Shown here piece after piece: positions 9,907 to 18,325 of a stretch of 64,000 nt of DNA. Positions within the stretch are counted from its first letter, which is position 1. The number at the start of each line of letters is the position of its first letter. Source of the stretch: Burkholderia diffusa (lineage in GTDB: Bacteria > Pseudomonadota > Gammaproteobacteria > Burkholderiales > Burkholderiaceae); NCBI RefSeq assembly GCF_001718315.1, contig NZ_CP013362.1, positions 744,001 to 808,000 of the forward strand, written 5' to 3'. A model generated the notes under the pieces. It had not been told where the DNA came from and did not search any database. It saw nothing but the letters and a program-made list of their open reading frames with translations. The translations under genes and the position numbers were made by a program.

Positions 9907-11015
9907 TCGGCCCGGAGTCCGGTCACCCGGCGCGCGCGGCCTGCGCGTTGCCGCGCATCCTGTTCTTCAACGTGAACGGCTCGGGCATGGGCCATCTGAA
10001 CCGTTGCCTCGCGTACGCGCGTCGCCTGCGTGGCCGCGCGCGCCCGTTCTTCTTTTCGCTGGCGTCGGCGATCGAGATCATCGAGGAGATGGGATTCGAA
10101 GCGGACTATTTCGTTTCGCATTACTGGTCGTCGAGCTCGACGTTCGGCTGGAACAGCGAACTGGCCGTGCGGCTGGGCATGATGCTGGAGCGGGTTCGCC
10201 CGGATGCGGTCGTATTCGACGGAACGTGGCCGTTCAAGGGTCTGCTGACGGCATGCGAAATGTACGGATCGCCTGTCCTCGTTTGGTCCAATCGCGGGCT
10301 GCTCAAGGCTGATACCAAGACGGTGCCAGTGGACGAAGCGTTGTTCGATCTCGTGATCCAGCCCGGTGAACTGGGTGCGACCGAAGCACGCGCATCCTTG
10401 CCGAATGGCGGCACGCGGCTCACGGTGCCACCGGTTTGCCTGCTGGAAGACGACGAGTTGCTCGACCGCGCGGCGGCGAGAACAGCGCTCGGCCTGCCGC
10501 GGACCGGCCGCTTCGTCCTCTTTTCGCTCGGCCCGGGCAACCTGAAGGACGTCGCCGGCATCGGGCACGGACTGATCGCCGCGTTCGAGGCGGCCGGGTT
10601 CCAGGTGGTCTGGGCAAGGGCGCCCATCTCGGTGCGCGACGTCGAATTGCCGGCCGGCGTGCTGCCGATTTCGGTCTATCCGTTGGCGCGCTATCTGCGC
10701 GCGTTCGATGCGTTTGTCGGCGCCGCGGGCTACAACACCTGCTGTGAACTGGTGCAGTCGGGTGTTCCCGCGCTGTTGGTACCCAACGCGCAACTGGTGG
10801 ACGATCAGGCTCGTCGCGCGCGGATGGTCGCCGACGTGATGCCTGCCATCGTTTCGGCTTGCGAGACCGAACAGGAACGCAAGGCCGCCGTCGGCACGCT
10901 GCTGGGCATGTTGCCCGAGGCGGCGCCGGCGCGGTGCGCGGTACCGATGACCGGCGCGTCGCTTGCGGCGGACGAGATCATCGCCAGGATTGCTGACAAG
11001 AGGCAAACGCATTGA
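9903..11015 (+). CDS. MurG/GT28-like GT-B glycosyltransferase
   Basis: 370 aa, starting in an ATGA overlap with ugd. The N-terminal half has the glycine-rich [17 protein letters not shown] loop typical of MurG/GT28-like enzymes. The C-terminal half has the nucleotide-binding pattern [20 protein letters not shown] followed by a basic DQARRARM helix. No transmembrane segment is evident, so it is probably cytosolic or peripheral on the inner membrane face. Given its place directly after ugd it may use a UDP-sugar such as UDP-glucuronate, but that is inference. It overlaps the next gene by 4 bp. Confidence 0.75.
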   Translation: MIGPESGHPARAACALPRILFFNVNGSGMGHLNRCLAYARRLRGRARPFFFSLASAIEIIEEMGFEADYFVSHYWSSSSTFGWNSELAVRLGMMLERVRPDAVVFDGTWPFKGLLTACEMYGSPVLVWSNRGLLKADTKTVPVDEALFDLVIQPGELGATEARASLPNGGTRLTVPPVCLLEDDELLDRAAARTALGLPRTGRFVLFSLGPGNLKDVAGIGHGLIAAFEAAGFQVVWARAPISVRDVELPAGVLPISVYPLARYLRAFDAFVGAAGYNTCCELVQSGVPALLVPNAQLVDDQARRARMVADVMPAIVSACETEQERKAAVGTLLGMLPEAAPARCAVPMTGASLAADEIIARIADKRQTH

Positions 11016-11563
11016 GCATCATCGACCAAACCCGGGCCTTGAGGCACGAATTGCGCGCGCTTGCGGCGAAGCCCGACTGGACGTTGCTGACGCGCCATGA
11101 TTTGCTCGCCGGGAAACCGCTGGCCACACTGAAGGAGCGTGCGTGGCGTGGTGTCAAGCGTGGGCTGTCCACGTTGGGCGTGATTGCGCCGCACGTGACC
11201 CAATATCCGTGGCAGCCGACGCTGAAGCACGCGCCGTTTTCGGCCGAAGCGAACACGCTGCTGATCTGGGCGCCGGGTACGGAGCGCGATGCACTGCGCC
11301 GTGCGTGCGAAGATTTTTCAGCACGGCTGAAAGGTGACGATACGCTGGCGCCGGTACTGGTGACCGATGTGGCCGATTTCGCCTTCTATTCACGGCTGGG
11401 CTGGCTGGTGGAATACCTGCCAGAATTGAGCGGCGACGATCGTTCGTATCGCGAAAGAAAGCGCGCCTATCTCGCGTGGCGTTATCGCGATGCGCGGATC
11501 GTGCCGCCGGCCGCGGCGCAGGTCAGCGACGCCGACTGGAAGGCATTGGTGGAAGTGAACTGA
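11012..11563 (+). CDS. Conserved hypothetical protein of the polysaccharide operon
   Basis: 183 aa, probably starting with TTG in a TTGA overlap with the preceding stop, which indicates translational coupling. I do not recognise a family. It has a basic N-terminus rich in Arg/Leu helices, then a small alpha/beta-looking region (NTLLIWAPGTERDALRRACE; APVLVTDVADFAFYSRLGW), no membrane segment and no signal peptide. The gap to the next gene is 2 bp. Position inside a strictly coupled operon of sugar enzymes suggests a partner or regulatory subunit of a neighbouring glycosyltransferase. Function unknown. Confidence 0.65.
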   Translation: MSIIDQTRALRHELRALAAKPDWTLLTRHDLLAGKPLATLKERAWRGVKRGLSTLGVIAPHVTQYPWQPTLKHAPFSAEANTLLIWAPGTERDALRRACEDFSARLKGDDTLAPVLVTDVADFAFYSRLGWLVEYLPELSGDDRSYRERKRAYLAWRYRDARIVPPAAAQVSDADWKALVEVN

Positions 11564-11565
11564 AC

Positions 11566-12540
11566 ATGATGGATAGAAATCGCTATGCCATGTTGACGGT
11601 GGATACCGAGGCGCTGCCCAAGCGCGCCACGGACGATCACGTCAAACGGTTGATGTGGGGTGTGCACGAGAAGGGGCGGGCGGGGGTTGCCGAAATGGCC
11701 TCCATCGGCGACGAGTTCGGTGTCAAGCACGTGTTCTTCGTGGACCAGTGCGGCGCGTACGCGTACCTCGACGAGACGAAGGAGGTCGTGCGCCGGCTGG
11801 ATGCCGCAGGGCAGGATGTTCAGCTGCATACGCATCCGGAATACCTGCCGGACGCGTTCTGGGCCGAGCACGGCCTTGCGCGGCGGCCGCAATACATGAA
11901 TCAATACACCGACGATGCACGTGCGGAGTTCGTGATTCGCCACTTCGGCGAGCTGATTTCGGCGGAAACGGGCAAGCCGGTGCTGGCGCACCGTGCCGGT
12001 TCGTTTCGCTGGAACGCGTCGACGATCCGGGCGCTGAAGTCCACGGGCGTACAACTGTCGTTCAACAATTCCCTGTGCGCGGTCCACGCCGGGCAGTGCA
12101 ACTACAGCGAGCCCACGAATCTGCCGTTCCAGTGGTCGAACGGCGTGATCGAAGTGCCGATGACGGAAAAGAAGATCCTGCCGAAGGTCGGCAAGGAAGA
12201 ATGGTGGGCACGCCTGACTTACCCCGAATCGCCGTATTTCCGGTTTCGTCCGTGGTGGGGCAAGTTGCTGCTCGACGCGTTCAGCGGGAGTCCGACGTTC
12301 TCGATTTTCCTGCTCCATTCGTGGTCACTGCTGTATTGGGACGAGAACGGGCATGCGACCTATCGGGACGACCAGCGTGTCGAAGGCTACCGGAAACTCC
12401 TGTCGCGTCTGACGAAGGACTACGACGTGATCACGACGTCGGAATTCCTGGACCTGCAGACCCGCGGCAAGATCCGGACCACGCATACGACCGATCTCGC
12501 CCGTGCCGAACTGAAGGCGGCCGGGGCAGCGAAAGCATGA
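11566..12540 (+). CDS. Polysaccharide deacetylase-like protein
   Basis: 324 aa from ATG 11566 (a second ATG follows at 11569). Features of the NodB/polysaccharide deacetylase fold are MLTVDTEALPKR near the N-terminus (the position of the first metal-binding Asp), a VQLHTHPEYLPDAF segment that fits the H-x-H metal motif, and the SFRWNAS region. No signal peptide is seen, so it would act in the cytoplasm, perhaps on a lipid- or nucleotide-linked sugar rather than on exported polymer. It lies between the unknown 183-aa gene and a GT4 gene that starts in its ATGA stop. Deacetylase activity is inferred from the fold. Confidence 0.72.
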   Translation: MMDRNRYAMLTVDTEALPKRATDDHVKRLMWGVHEKGRAGVAEMASIGDEFGVKHVFFVDQCGAYAYLDETKEVVRRLDAAGQDVQLHTHPEYLPDAFWAEHGLARRPQYMNQYTDDARAEFVIRHFGELISAETGKPVLAHRAGSFRWNASTIRALKSTGVQLSFNNSLCAVHAGQCNYSEPTNLPFQWSNGVIEVPMTEKKILPKVGKEEWWARLTYPESPYFRFRPWWGKLLLDAFSGSPTFSIFLLHSWSLLYWDENGHATYRDDQRVEGYRKLLSRLTKDYDVITTSEFLDLQTRGKIRTTHTTDLARAELKAAGAAKA

Positions 12541-13877
12541 GCACGATGCTTGATTCGTTGCAGACGGCGTTGACCGAGCCGCTGCTCGCGATGAGCCGTC
12601 GGCTGACGGCGCATGTGCTCGAGCGCAAGTTGAAGCAGCGTTCTCGAGGCGTGTCGTTCGTCGGCGATCCGGACACCATGCTGTACGTGGCGGCGAGCGC
12701 ATTGCCGTATCACACGAGCGGCTATACGACGCGCACGCACGAAGTCGTGCGCGCATTGGCAGCGGCGGGAGGCCGCGTGCACCCGCTGACGCGGCCCGGC
12801 TATCCGGGCGATCGTTTGGATCGCCTGACCGATGTCGCCGGAAGCGAGACGCAGGTGAGCGAGGTCCGGTATCTGCATGCGAGCGCGCCGTTCAACAACC
12901 GGCCGGTGCTGATGTACGCGTTACAGGCGGCGCCTGTCATCGCGCGCGTGGCCTTGCAGTGTCGCGCGTCGGTGATCCATGCGGCGTCGAATCACGTGAA
13001 CGCGCTGCCCGCCCTGCTGGCGGCACGGCAACTGGGCATTCCGTTCCAGTACGAGATGCGCGGGTTGTGGGAGTTGACGCGCATCTCGCGCATGCCGGAA
13101 TACGAAGGACGTCAGGGCTTCGCGCAGGGGCTGCAGCTCGAGGGGCTGGTGGCCCGGCACGCGGACAAGTTGTTCGTGATCTCGGCGCAACTGGGGCGGT
13201 TCGCGCGCGACCGCTGGGGGATTGCCGGCGAGCGGATGCATCTGCTGCCGAATTGCGTGGACCCCGAGCGGTTTACGCCGTCGGCACCCGAGGAGATCGA
13301 TGCCGACACGATCGGATACGCGGGCTCGCTGATCGGCTATGAAGGGCTCGATACGTTGATCGATGCGGTCGCCCGGTTGTGCGGACGAGGGCGCGCGGTG
13401 CGGATCGAGATCGTCGGAGAAGGCGAGGCACGGCCGGCGCTGGAGGCGCAGGTGCAGCGCCTCGGATTGTCGGCGCGGATTCGTTTTCTGGGCCGGACCT
13501 CACCCGAGCAGGCGCGCAGGACGCTCGGTCGGTGCGCATTGGTGTGCATCCCACGCAAGCCGTTCAAGGTCTGCGAGATCGTGCCGCCGATCAAGCTCGT
13601 GGAAGCGCTCGCGATGGGCAAGCCGGTGATCGTGCCGGATCTGCCGGTATTTCGCGACGAAATGGGGCCGAGCCCGGCCGGCTGGTTTTTCAAGGCCGGC
13701 GATGCGGTCGACTTGGCACGGGTGATCGATGTGGCGCTGTCCGACCGCGATACGCTCGCGGCGTTCCGGGGGCAGGCGAGAGAATACGCTACCACGCAGC
13801 GCCGCTGGCGCGAATTTGTCATGAATGCACTGCCAATGTCGCAGGGTGAGGGGCTAAATGGTCGGCAGGGTCATTAG
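12537..13877 (+). CDS. GT4 family glycosyltransferase
   Basis: 446 aa; the ATG at 12537 overlaps the preceding stop (ATGA). It shows the GT4 GT-B layout: an N-terminal acceptor half with TSGYTTRTHEVVRALAAAG, and a C-terminal donor half with YAGSLIGYEGLDTLIDA, then IEIVGEGEARPALEAQV and the E-x7-E-type segment KLVEALAMGKPVIVPD. Soluble or peripheral. It probably transfers a hexose to a growing lipid-linked oligosaccharide; donor and linkage are unknown. Its end overlaps the next gene by 20 bp, continuing the coupled operon. Confidence 0.85.
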   Translation: MSTMLDSLQTALTEPLLAMSRRLTAHVLERKLKQRSRGVSFVGDPDTMLYVAASALPYHTSGYTTRTHEVVRALAAAGGRVHPLTRPGYPGDRLDRLTDVAGSETQVSEVRYLHASAPFNNRPVLMYALQAAPVIARVALQCRASVIHAASNHVNALPALLAARQLGIPFQYEMRGLWELTRISRMPEYEGRQGFAQGLQLEGLVARHADKLFVISAQLGRFARDRWGIAGERMHLLPNCVDPERFTPSAPEEIDADTIGYAGSLIGYEGLDTLIDAVARLCGRGRAVRIEIVGEGEARPALEAQVQRLGLSARIRFLGRTSPEQARRTLGRCALVCIPRKPFKVCEIVPPIKLVEALAMGKPVIVPDLPVFRDEMGPSPAGWFFKAGDAVDLARVIDVALSDRDTLAAFRGQAREYATTQRRWREFVMNALPMSQGEGLNGRQGH

Positions 13878-14943
13878 AAAACTGGGTTCGTTGGTCTACG
13901 ACTATCCGACGGTTGCGGAGGATGTTGAGCAGGCCGGACGCTTCGGGCACCTGAAGATTGCGCTCGTCACCGATTACTTCACCGCAGACTGCCTGTCGGC
14001 GGAATGTCGCGTGCGCACCATGACGCCGGCCAACTACGCGGACGTGATCGGCAACTGGAAGCCCGATCTCGTGCTCGTGGAGTCGGCGTTTCACGGCGTG
14101 GACGGGAGCTGGCGCTACGAGCTGGCGCGACAGACGCCGCCGATGCGGCTGGGCAAGCCGACGGCGATCTTTCGTCTGGTCGACTTCGCGAGGCATGCGG
14201 GCGTTCCAACCGTATTCTGGAACAAGGATGACGGCGCATTCTTCGACACGTTCATCGACGTGGCGAAGGCGTTCGACTACGTGTTCACGACCGATGAGGA
14301 GTGTCTGGACCAATATCGGCAGCAGGTGCCCGCGCACGTGCCGGTGAACACGCTGGTGATGCCGTATCAACCGGCGTCGCATAATTTTTCGGGCTTCAAT
14401 TTCGTTCGCAACGAGGCGTGCTTCACGGGGAGCTACTACCGGCGCATCCTGAACGAGCGCCGCCGCTTTCTCGACATGGTGTTCGACACCTGCGAGCAGA
14501 GCAATCTGCAGCTCAACGTATTCGATCGCAATCACGATCGCCTGTCGCGCTTCTTCGAGTTTCGCTATCCGAAGAGGAATGGGCTGCGCGTGCACGGCAA
14601 GGTGCCGCATCGGGAAACCGCACATGTGTACAAGTCCCATGCAATCTCGATCAACGTGAATTCGGTGACGGGCTCCGAGACGATGTTCTCGCGACGCCTG
14701 CTCGAGATCCTCGCGTGCGGCGGTATCGCAGTGACCAATGCCAGCCGTGCGGTCGACCGGTATTTCCGCGAGTTCTGTCACGTGATCGATACGCATGACC
14801 AGGCGCGGGAGCTGTTTTCGCGGCTTCGGCATGGCCCGTCGCAGGATGATCTGGACCGAGCAGAGGCAGGTGCGCGCTACGTACGGCAGAACCATACGTG
14901 GGCGCACCGGCTGGAAGAAATCTGCGCCATCGTGAAGATCTGA
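13858..14943 (+). CDS. CgeB-like glycosyltransferase
   Basis: 361 aa, overlapping the preceding gene by 20 bp. The C-terminal half resembles the glycosyltransferase domain of CgeB-like (spore maturation protein type) enzymes: SHAISINVNSVTGSETMFSRRLLEILACGG, then a late AGARYVRQNHTWAHRLEEI helix typical of the family end. An N-terminal Rossmann-like region contains KIALVTDYFTADCL and a WNKDD motif. No membrane segment. It probably adds a sugar to the same glycan as its neighbours; the precise reaction cannot be assigned. Confidence 0.75.
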   Translation: MVGRVIRKLGSLVYDYPTVAEDVEQAGRFGHLKIALVTDYFTADCLSAECRVRTMTPANYADVIGNWKPDLVLVESAFHGVDGSWRYELARQTPPMRLGKPTAIFRLVDFARHAGVPTVFWNKDDGAFFDTFIDVAKAFDYVFTTDEECLDQYRQQVPAHVPVNTLVMPYQPASHNFSGFNFVRNEACFTGSYYRRILNERRRFLDMVFDTCEQSNLQLNVFDRNHDRLSRFFEFRYPKRNGLRVHGKVPHRETAHVYKSHAISINVNSVTGSETMFSRRLLEILACGGIAVTNASRAVDRYFREFCHVIDTHDQARELFSRLRHGPSQDDLDRAEAGARYVRQNHTWAHRLEEICAIVKI

Positions 14944-14958
14944 GGAGAAGCCGTCACG

Positions 14959-16434
14959 ATGCTCGCGCTGCTTTCCTACGCCGCCCAGTTGGTGTTCCTG
15001 CTGGTGGTGCTCTATTTTGCGCTGTACGTGCTCCTCGAATTGCGCGTGCTGCGGATTTCCCGCAAGGTCGAACGGCGCAAGCTGACCGAGCTGGCGCAGC
15101 CCGCCCGGATCTCCGAAGACGGGTTTCACCCCCGGGTCAGCGTACTGCTGCCGATCTGCAACGAGTCCGAGGTGGTCGAGCGGCTGATCGACGCGGCCTG
15201 CCGCCTGACCTATCCGTCCAACGAGATCGAGATCCTGGTGCTCGACGATTCGTCGGACGCGACGACGAAGCTCGCGTGGGCGAAAGTCGAGCGCTACGCC
15301 GCCGACGGAATCAACATCCGGCTCATCAAGCGTCAGTCGCGAACAGGCTACAAGGCCGGCAACCTCGTCAACGGCATCCAGCAATCGTCCGGCGAATTCT
15401 TTGCGATCTTCGATGCGGACTTCGTACCGCCCGCGGACTTCCTGCTGAAGACCATCCCGTGCTTCACCGATCCGAAGCTCGGCTTCCTGCAGACCGGCAT
15501 CGGCTACGAGAATCGCGACGCGTCGTTCCTGACACGCTTCCAGGCCATGGAGATGGGGCACCAGCAGTATGTGACGGTGGGGCTGAGCGAGGACGGCGAC
15601 ATGGCGTCGCTGAGCGGCAGCTCGTGTGTCTGGCGCAAGGAGTGCGTCGATGCGCTGGGCGGCTGGAATGCGTCGACGGTCACTGAAGACGTGGACCTGG
15701 GCTATCGCGCGCAGTTCGGCGAATGGAAATACGCGTACATGCGAGAAGTCGTTTCCATGTCGGTGCTGCCGGAGACCATCAGCGCGTTTCGGATTCAGCG
15801 GGAGCGCTGGGGGCGTGGTCTGATCCACAGCGGGTTCAAGCATGTCGGACAGATGTTGTCGCAAAGCATGCCGCTGATGAAGCGGATGCACGCGATCTCG
15901 GTGATGTTCTCGTCCGTGCTGCTGGCTTCGATCTACGTGCTGATCCTGCTCAGCATGCCGTTGACCTGCCTGGTGCATTTCGACGGCGTGGGGATTCATC
16001 TTGGCGCATTCGCCTTTTTCGTTCTGGTCGCGATCTGGGCGCTTGCGAATGCGTTCGGTTCCCGCAAGGGCGCGAGATTCGATGACAAGCCGAGTGTTCT
16101 GAAAGCGGTATGGGATACCTACCTTTATATCGCGATGTTTTTACCGATGGCCTGGTATTACTTCGCGGGGGGCGTGCGTGCGGTTTTCGGCGTGTATAGC
16201 GGTTTTCACCGCACGCCAAAAGGCAAGAAGGCCTATCGTTCGACGATGCCGCGCATCAATGCAGTTCTGCTCGCCGGCGAAATCGTGACGTTTGCCTATT
16301 CACTCACCACGGTTCTGCTGGCGATTCAGAAAAAGAACTATGTTCTGATTCCGCTCAACGTAACGGTTTGCGTCGGCTTCGGCATGGTTCTCTATTGGTC
16401 GTGGCAAGAGCATCGTACCCGTGTGCAATCGTGA
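14959..16434 (+). CDS. Membrane cellulose-synthase-like GT2 glycosyltransferase
   Basis: 491 aa with one N-terminal hydrophobic segment (about 3-28), a cytoplasmic GT2 domain and about five C-terminal membrane segments (from about 313). The complete processive-synthase set is visible: D96 in LVLDDSSD, D152/D154 in FDAD, TED (D244) in TEDVDLGYRAQ and QRERW (280-284), the QxxRW motif. The layout matches BcsA-type synthases without the PilZ domain. It ends the operon, 15 bp after the CgeB-like gene. It could polymerise or extend the repeat unit while passing it across the inner membrane, in which case this is a synthase-dependent pathway. It could equally be a single-sugar transferase of the same fold. 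Confidence 0.88.
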   Translation: MLALLSYAAQLVFLLVVLYFALYVLLELRVLRISRKVERRKLTELAQPARISEDGFHPRVSVLLPICNESEVVERLIDAACRLTYPSNEIEILVLDDSSDATTKLAWAKVERYAADGINIRLIKRQSRTGYKAGNLVNGIQQSSGEFFAIFDADFVPPADFLLKTIPCFTDPKLGFLQTGIGYENRDASFLTRFQAMEMGHQQYVTVGLSEDGDMASLSGSSCVWRKECVDALGGWNASTVTEDVDLGYRAQFGEWKYAYMREVVSMSVLPETISAFRIQRERWGRGLIHSGFKHVGQMLSQSMPLMKRMHAISVMFSSVLLASIYVLILLSMPLTCLVHFDGVGIHLGAFAFFVLVAIWALANAFGSRKGARFDDKPSVLKAVWDTYLYIAMFLPMAWYYFAGGVRAVFGVYSGFHRTPKGKKAYRSTMPRINAVLLAGEIVTFAYSLTTVLLAIQKKNYVLIPLNVTVCVGFGMVLYWSWQEHRTRVQS

Positions 16435-17502
16435 TTTCAGCGTGAGCGAAGTTCAATCGATGCGAGTGATGGCCACGGATTACCGATTCGTTGTGGACGC
16501 CCTCTTTCTCGCATTTCGGCGTGTAAAGCGAATGTCAGTATCGAAAGAAGCGTGGATGTTTGCACGAAGAGGGAGCGCGCGATAACCAACGATGTTGTCC
16601 GACGATGCTGCGGGCGCCGGTAGCTGACCTGCCGGGCCCGCGCGAGAGGATCGGTGTAGCGCATTTCACTTTTACCGATGGCGCGGCCGCACGGCTTCGC
16701 TCGTTTCGCCGTCCGGAGCCGATCTGGAGTAGGGCCTGACGTTTTCCATACATAGTTCGGCGAATCAAGCGAATCGAAGGATCATCAAGATTTGCAAAGA
16801 ACATTCGAGGAATTCTGTCCGCCCCAATTGGACGGGGCAGAATGCCACCAGACAGTCTCTCATCGAACCCGCTACGTCGGAGATTCATGTCCGCCAAGTA
16901 ATCGGGAAACTTTAACAACGGCTTGCAGGATTGCTCGCATGCAGTCGGCCGAGCGGTGACGCCAGCATCGGCAATCTGTGCGATGGATACGTCGTGCGAA
17001 TGGGCGGGTGCCGGACGGCCAGTGTAATGATTCGGCAGTTTTTTCCGATGTTTGCACTTCTGGACCGGCGTGCCCCGGTACCGGACGATTGCAAACGATG
17101 CAAGTTTCGTTTTCTGCGTGGTCCCGACCGGCGAGAGCATATCTCGTGTAAGCGGTCGTAACATGCAAGGTATTACTCGAGTATTAATATTGATGTATGA
17201 TCGCGTCGGCGCGTTGTAAGCTTGTGGCCAACAACCTTTCGCACCGCGCAAATTTCCATGCGGTGGCGTTTCGCTGCATGGTCCGCACATTTTTTCGCAA
17301 CCCTGATTCGGGCGGTCGCACGTCGTTACGTCGCTGTGCGATACCAATGCGTCGCATGTTGCGGCCGTAGTTAAATCATACGAAATAATCAAACGTAGTA
17401 AATCGACAATGTTGTCCGCTGCTTGATCGCAATATCAGGCAGCGCTTGGCGCTTGAAGATCGATAACCACACATCGCTGAAAAACAAAGTCTGTTTAAAA
17501 CG
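16435..17502. other. Long gene-free region between two polysaccharide operons
   Basis: About 1.07 kb. Open frames exist, the longest on the minus strand, but their products are low-information, Cys/Arg-rich and resemble nothing I know, and none has a ribosome site. The region is less GC-rich than its flanks, with AT-rich patches near 17170-17200 that include the palindrome TACTCGAGTA (17174-17183). A possible -10 TATGAT at 17196-17201 has only a poor -35. It probably carries the promoter and regulatory sites of the wcb-like operon and possibly decayed coding sequence. Confidence 0.5.
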
Positions 17503-18324
17503 ATGGAAAACAGCAATATTCGCAACCGGGGAGGGCAGGTGAGCGCAAGCGGGCCACGAGCAATCGTGATAACCGGCAGCAGTGCCGGGCTTGGACGCGC
17601 GCTGGCATTGAATTATGCCGCGCCCGATACCACGCTGGGGTTGATCGGCAGAAATTCAGCGCGGCTGGAATCCGTCGCCGCGGAGTGTCGTGCGCGCGGC
17701 GCCCGCGTCGTGATCGGCTGCATGGACGTGCGCGATTCGACCGCCGTCCAGGACTGGATGCTCGATTTCGATACGCGGTATCCAATCGAATTGATGATCG
17801 CGAATGCGGGCGTGGCCAGCACGCTGCAGTCCGCGGACGACTGGGAGCACATGGCGCGTACCGCCGACGTCGTCGATACCAACCTGTACGGCGCGTTGCA
17901 TGCGGTGCTGCCGGCCATCGACCGGATGCGCATGCGCCGGCGCGGGCAGATCGCGGTCGTCAGTTCGCTCGCCGCATTGCGGGGCATGGCCATCTCGCCC
18001 GCCTACTGCGCGAGCAAGGCTGCGCTGGTCGCCTACTGCGATTCCGTGCGCCCGATCCTCGCGCGGGAGGGAATCGGCCTGTCGGTCGTGATGCCTGGGT
18101 TCGTCCGCACGGCGATGAGTGACGTCTTCCCGGGCAGCAAACCGTTCATGTGGAGCGCGGACAAGGCTGCCGGGTACATCAAGAAGCGCCTCGCGCGCCG
18201 CCGCGTGGAAATTGCCTTTCCGTTCACTCTTGCCTTCGGCATCAAGTTGCTGCGCCTGCTGCCGGCCGCGCTGGCAGATGCAATTCTCGGCCGTCTGTCC
18301 TATCTTCCGCGCGGGAAGGCGTGA
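17503..18324 (+). CDS. wcbP: Short-chain dehydrogenase/reductase (WcbP-like)
   Basis: 273 aa from ATG 17503; an in-frame GTG at 17539 has a much better ribosome site (GGGGAGGG just upstream) and would give about 261 aa, so the true start is uncertain. SDR hallmarks are TGSSAGLG for NAD(P) binding, the NAG motif in IANAGVAS, and the catalytic Y-x3-K in YCASKAALVAY. A C-terminal hydrophobic stretch (FPFTLAFGIKLLRLLP) suggests membrane association, as in reductases of lipid ketones. It heads the operon SDR, sulfatase-like, PKS, LpxC-like, oxoamine synthase, the same order as I recall for wcbPQRST of the B. pseudomallei capsule locus. A plausible job, by inference, is reduction of the ketone made by the downstream PLP enzyme. 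Confidence 0.78.
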   Translation: MENSNIRNRGGQVSASGPRAIVITGSSAGLGRALALNYAAPDTTLGLIGRNSARLESVAAECRARGARVVIGCMDVRDSTAVQDWMLDFDTRYPIELMIANAGVASTLQSADDWEHMARTADVVDTNLYGALHAVLPAIDRMRMRRRGQIAVVSSLAALRGMAISPAYCASKAALVAYCDSVRPILAREGIGLSVVMPGFVRTAMSDVFPGSKPFMWSADKAAGYIKKRLARRRVEIAFPFTLAFGIKLLRLLPAALADAILGRLSYLPRGKA

Positions 18325-18325
18325 C

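Noticed and set aside
16612-16626. A GCCGGTAGCTG sequence resembling the ops/JUMPstart element of polysaccharide operons.
   Set aside because: Only a partial match to GGCGGTAGCGTG, and it is about 0.9 kb from the next operon start without the rest of the element.
16535-17392. A 285-codon open frame on the minus strand in the gene-free region.
   Set aside because: Low-information Cys/Arg-rich product, no ribosome site, no family resemblance; it looks like chance.
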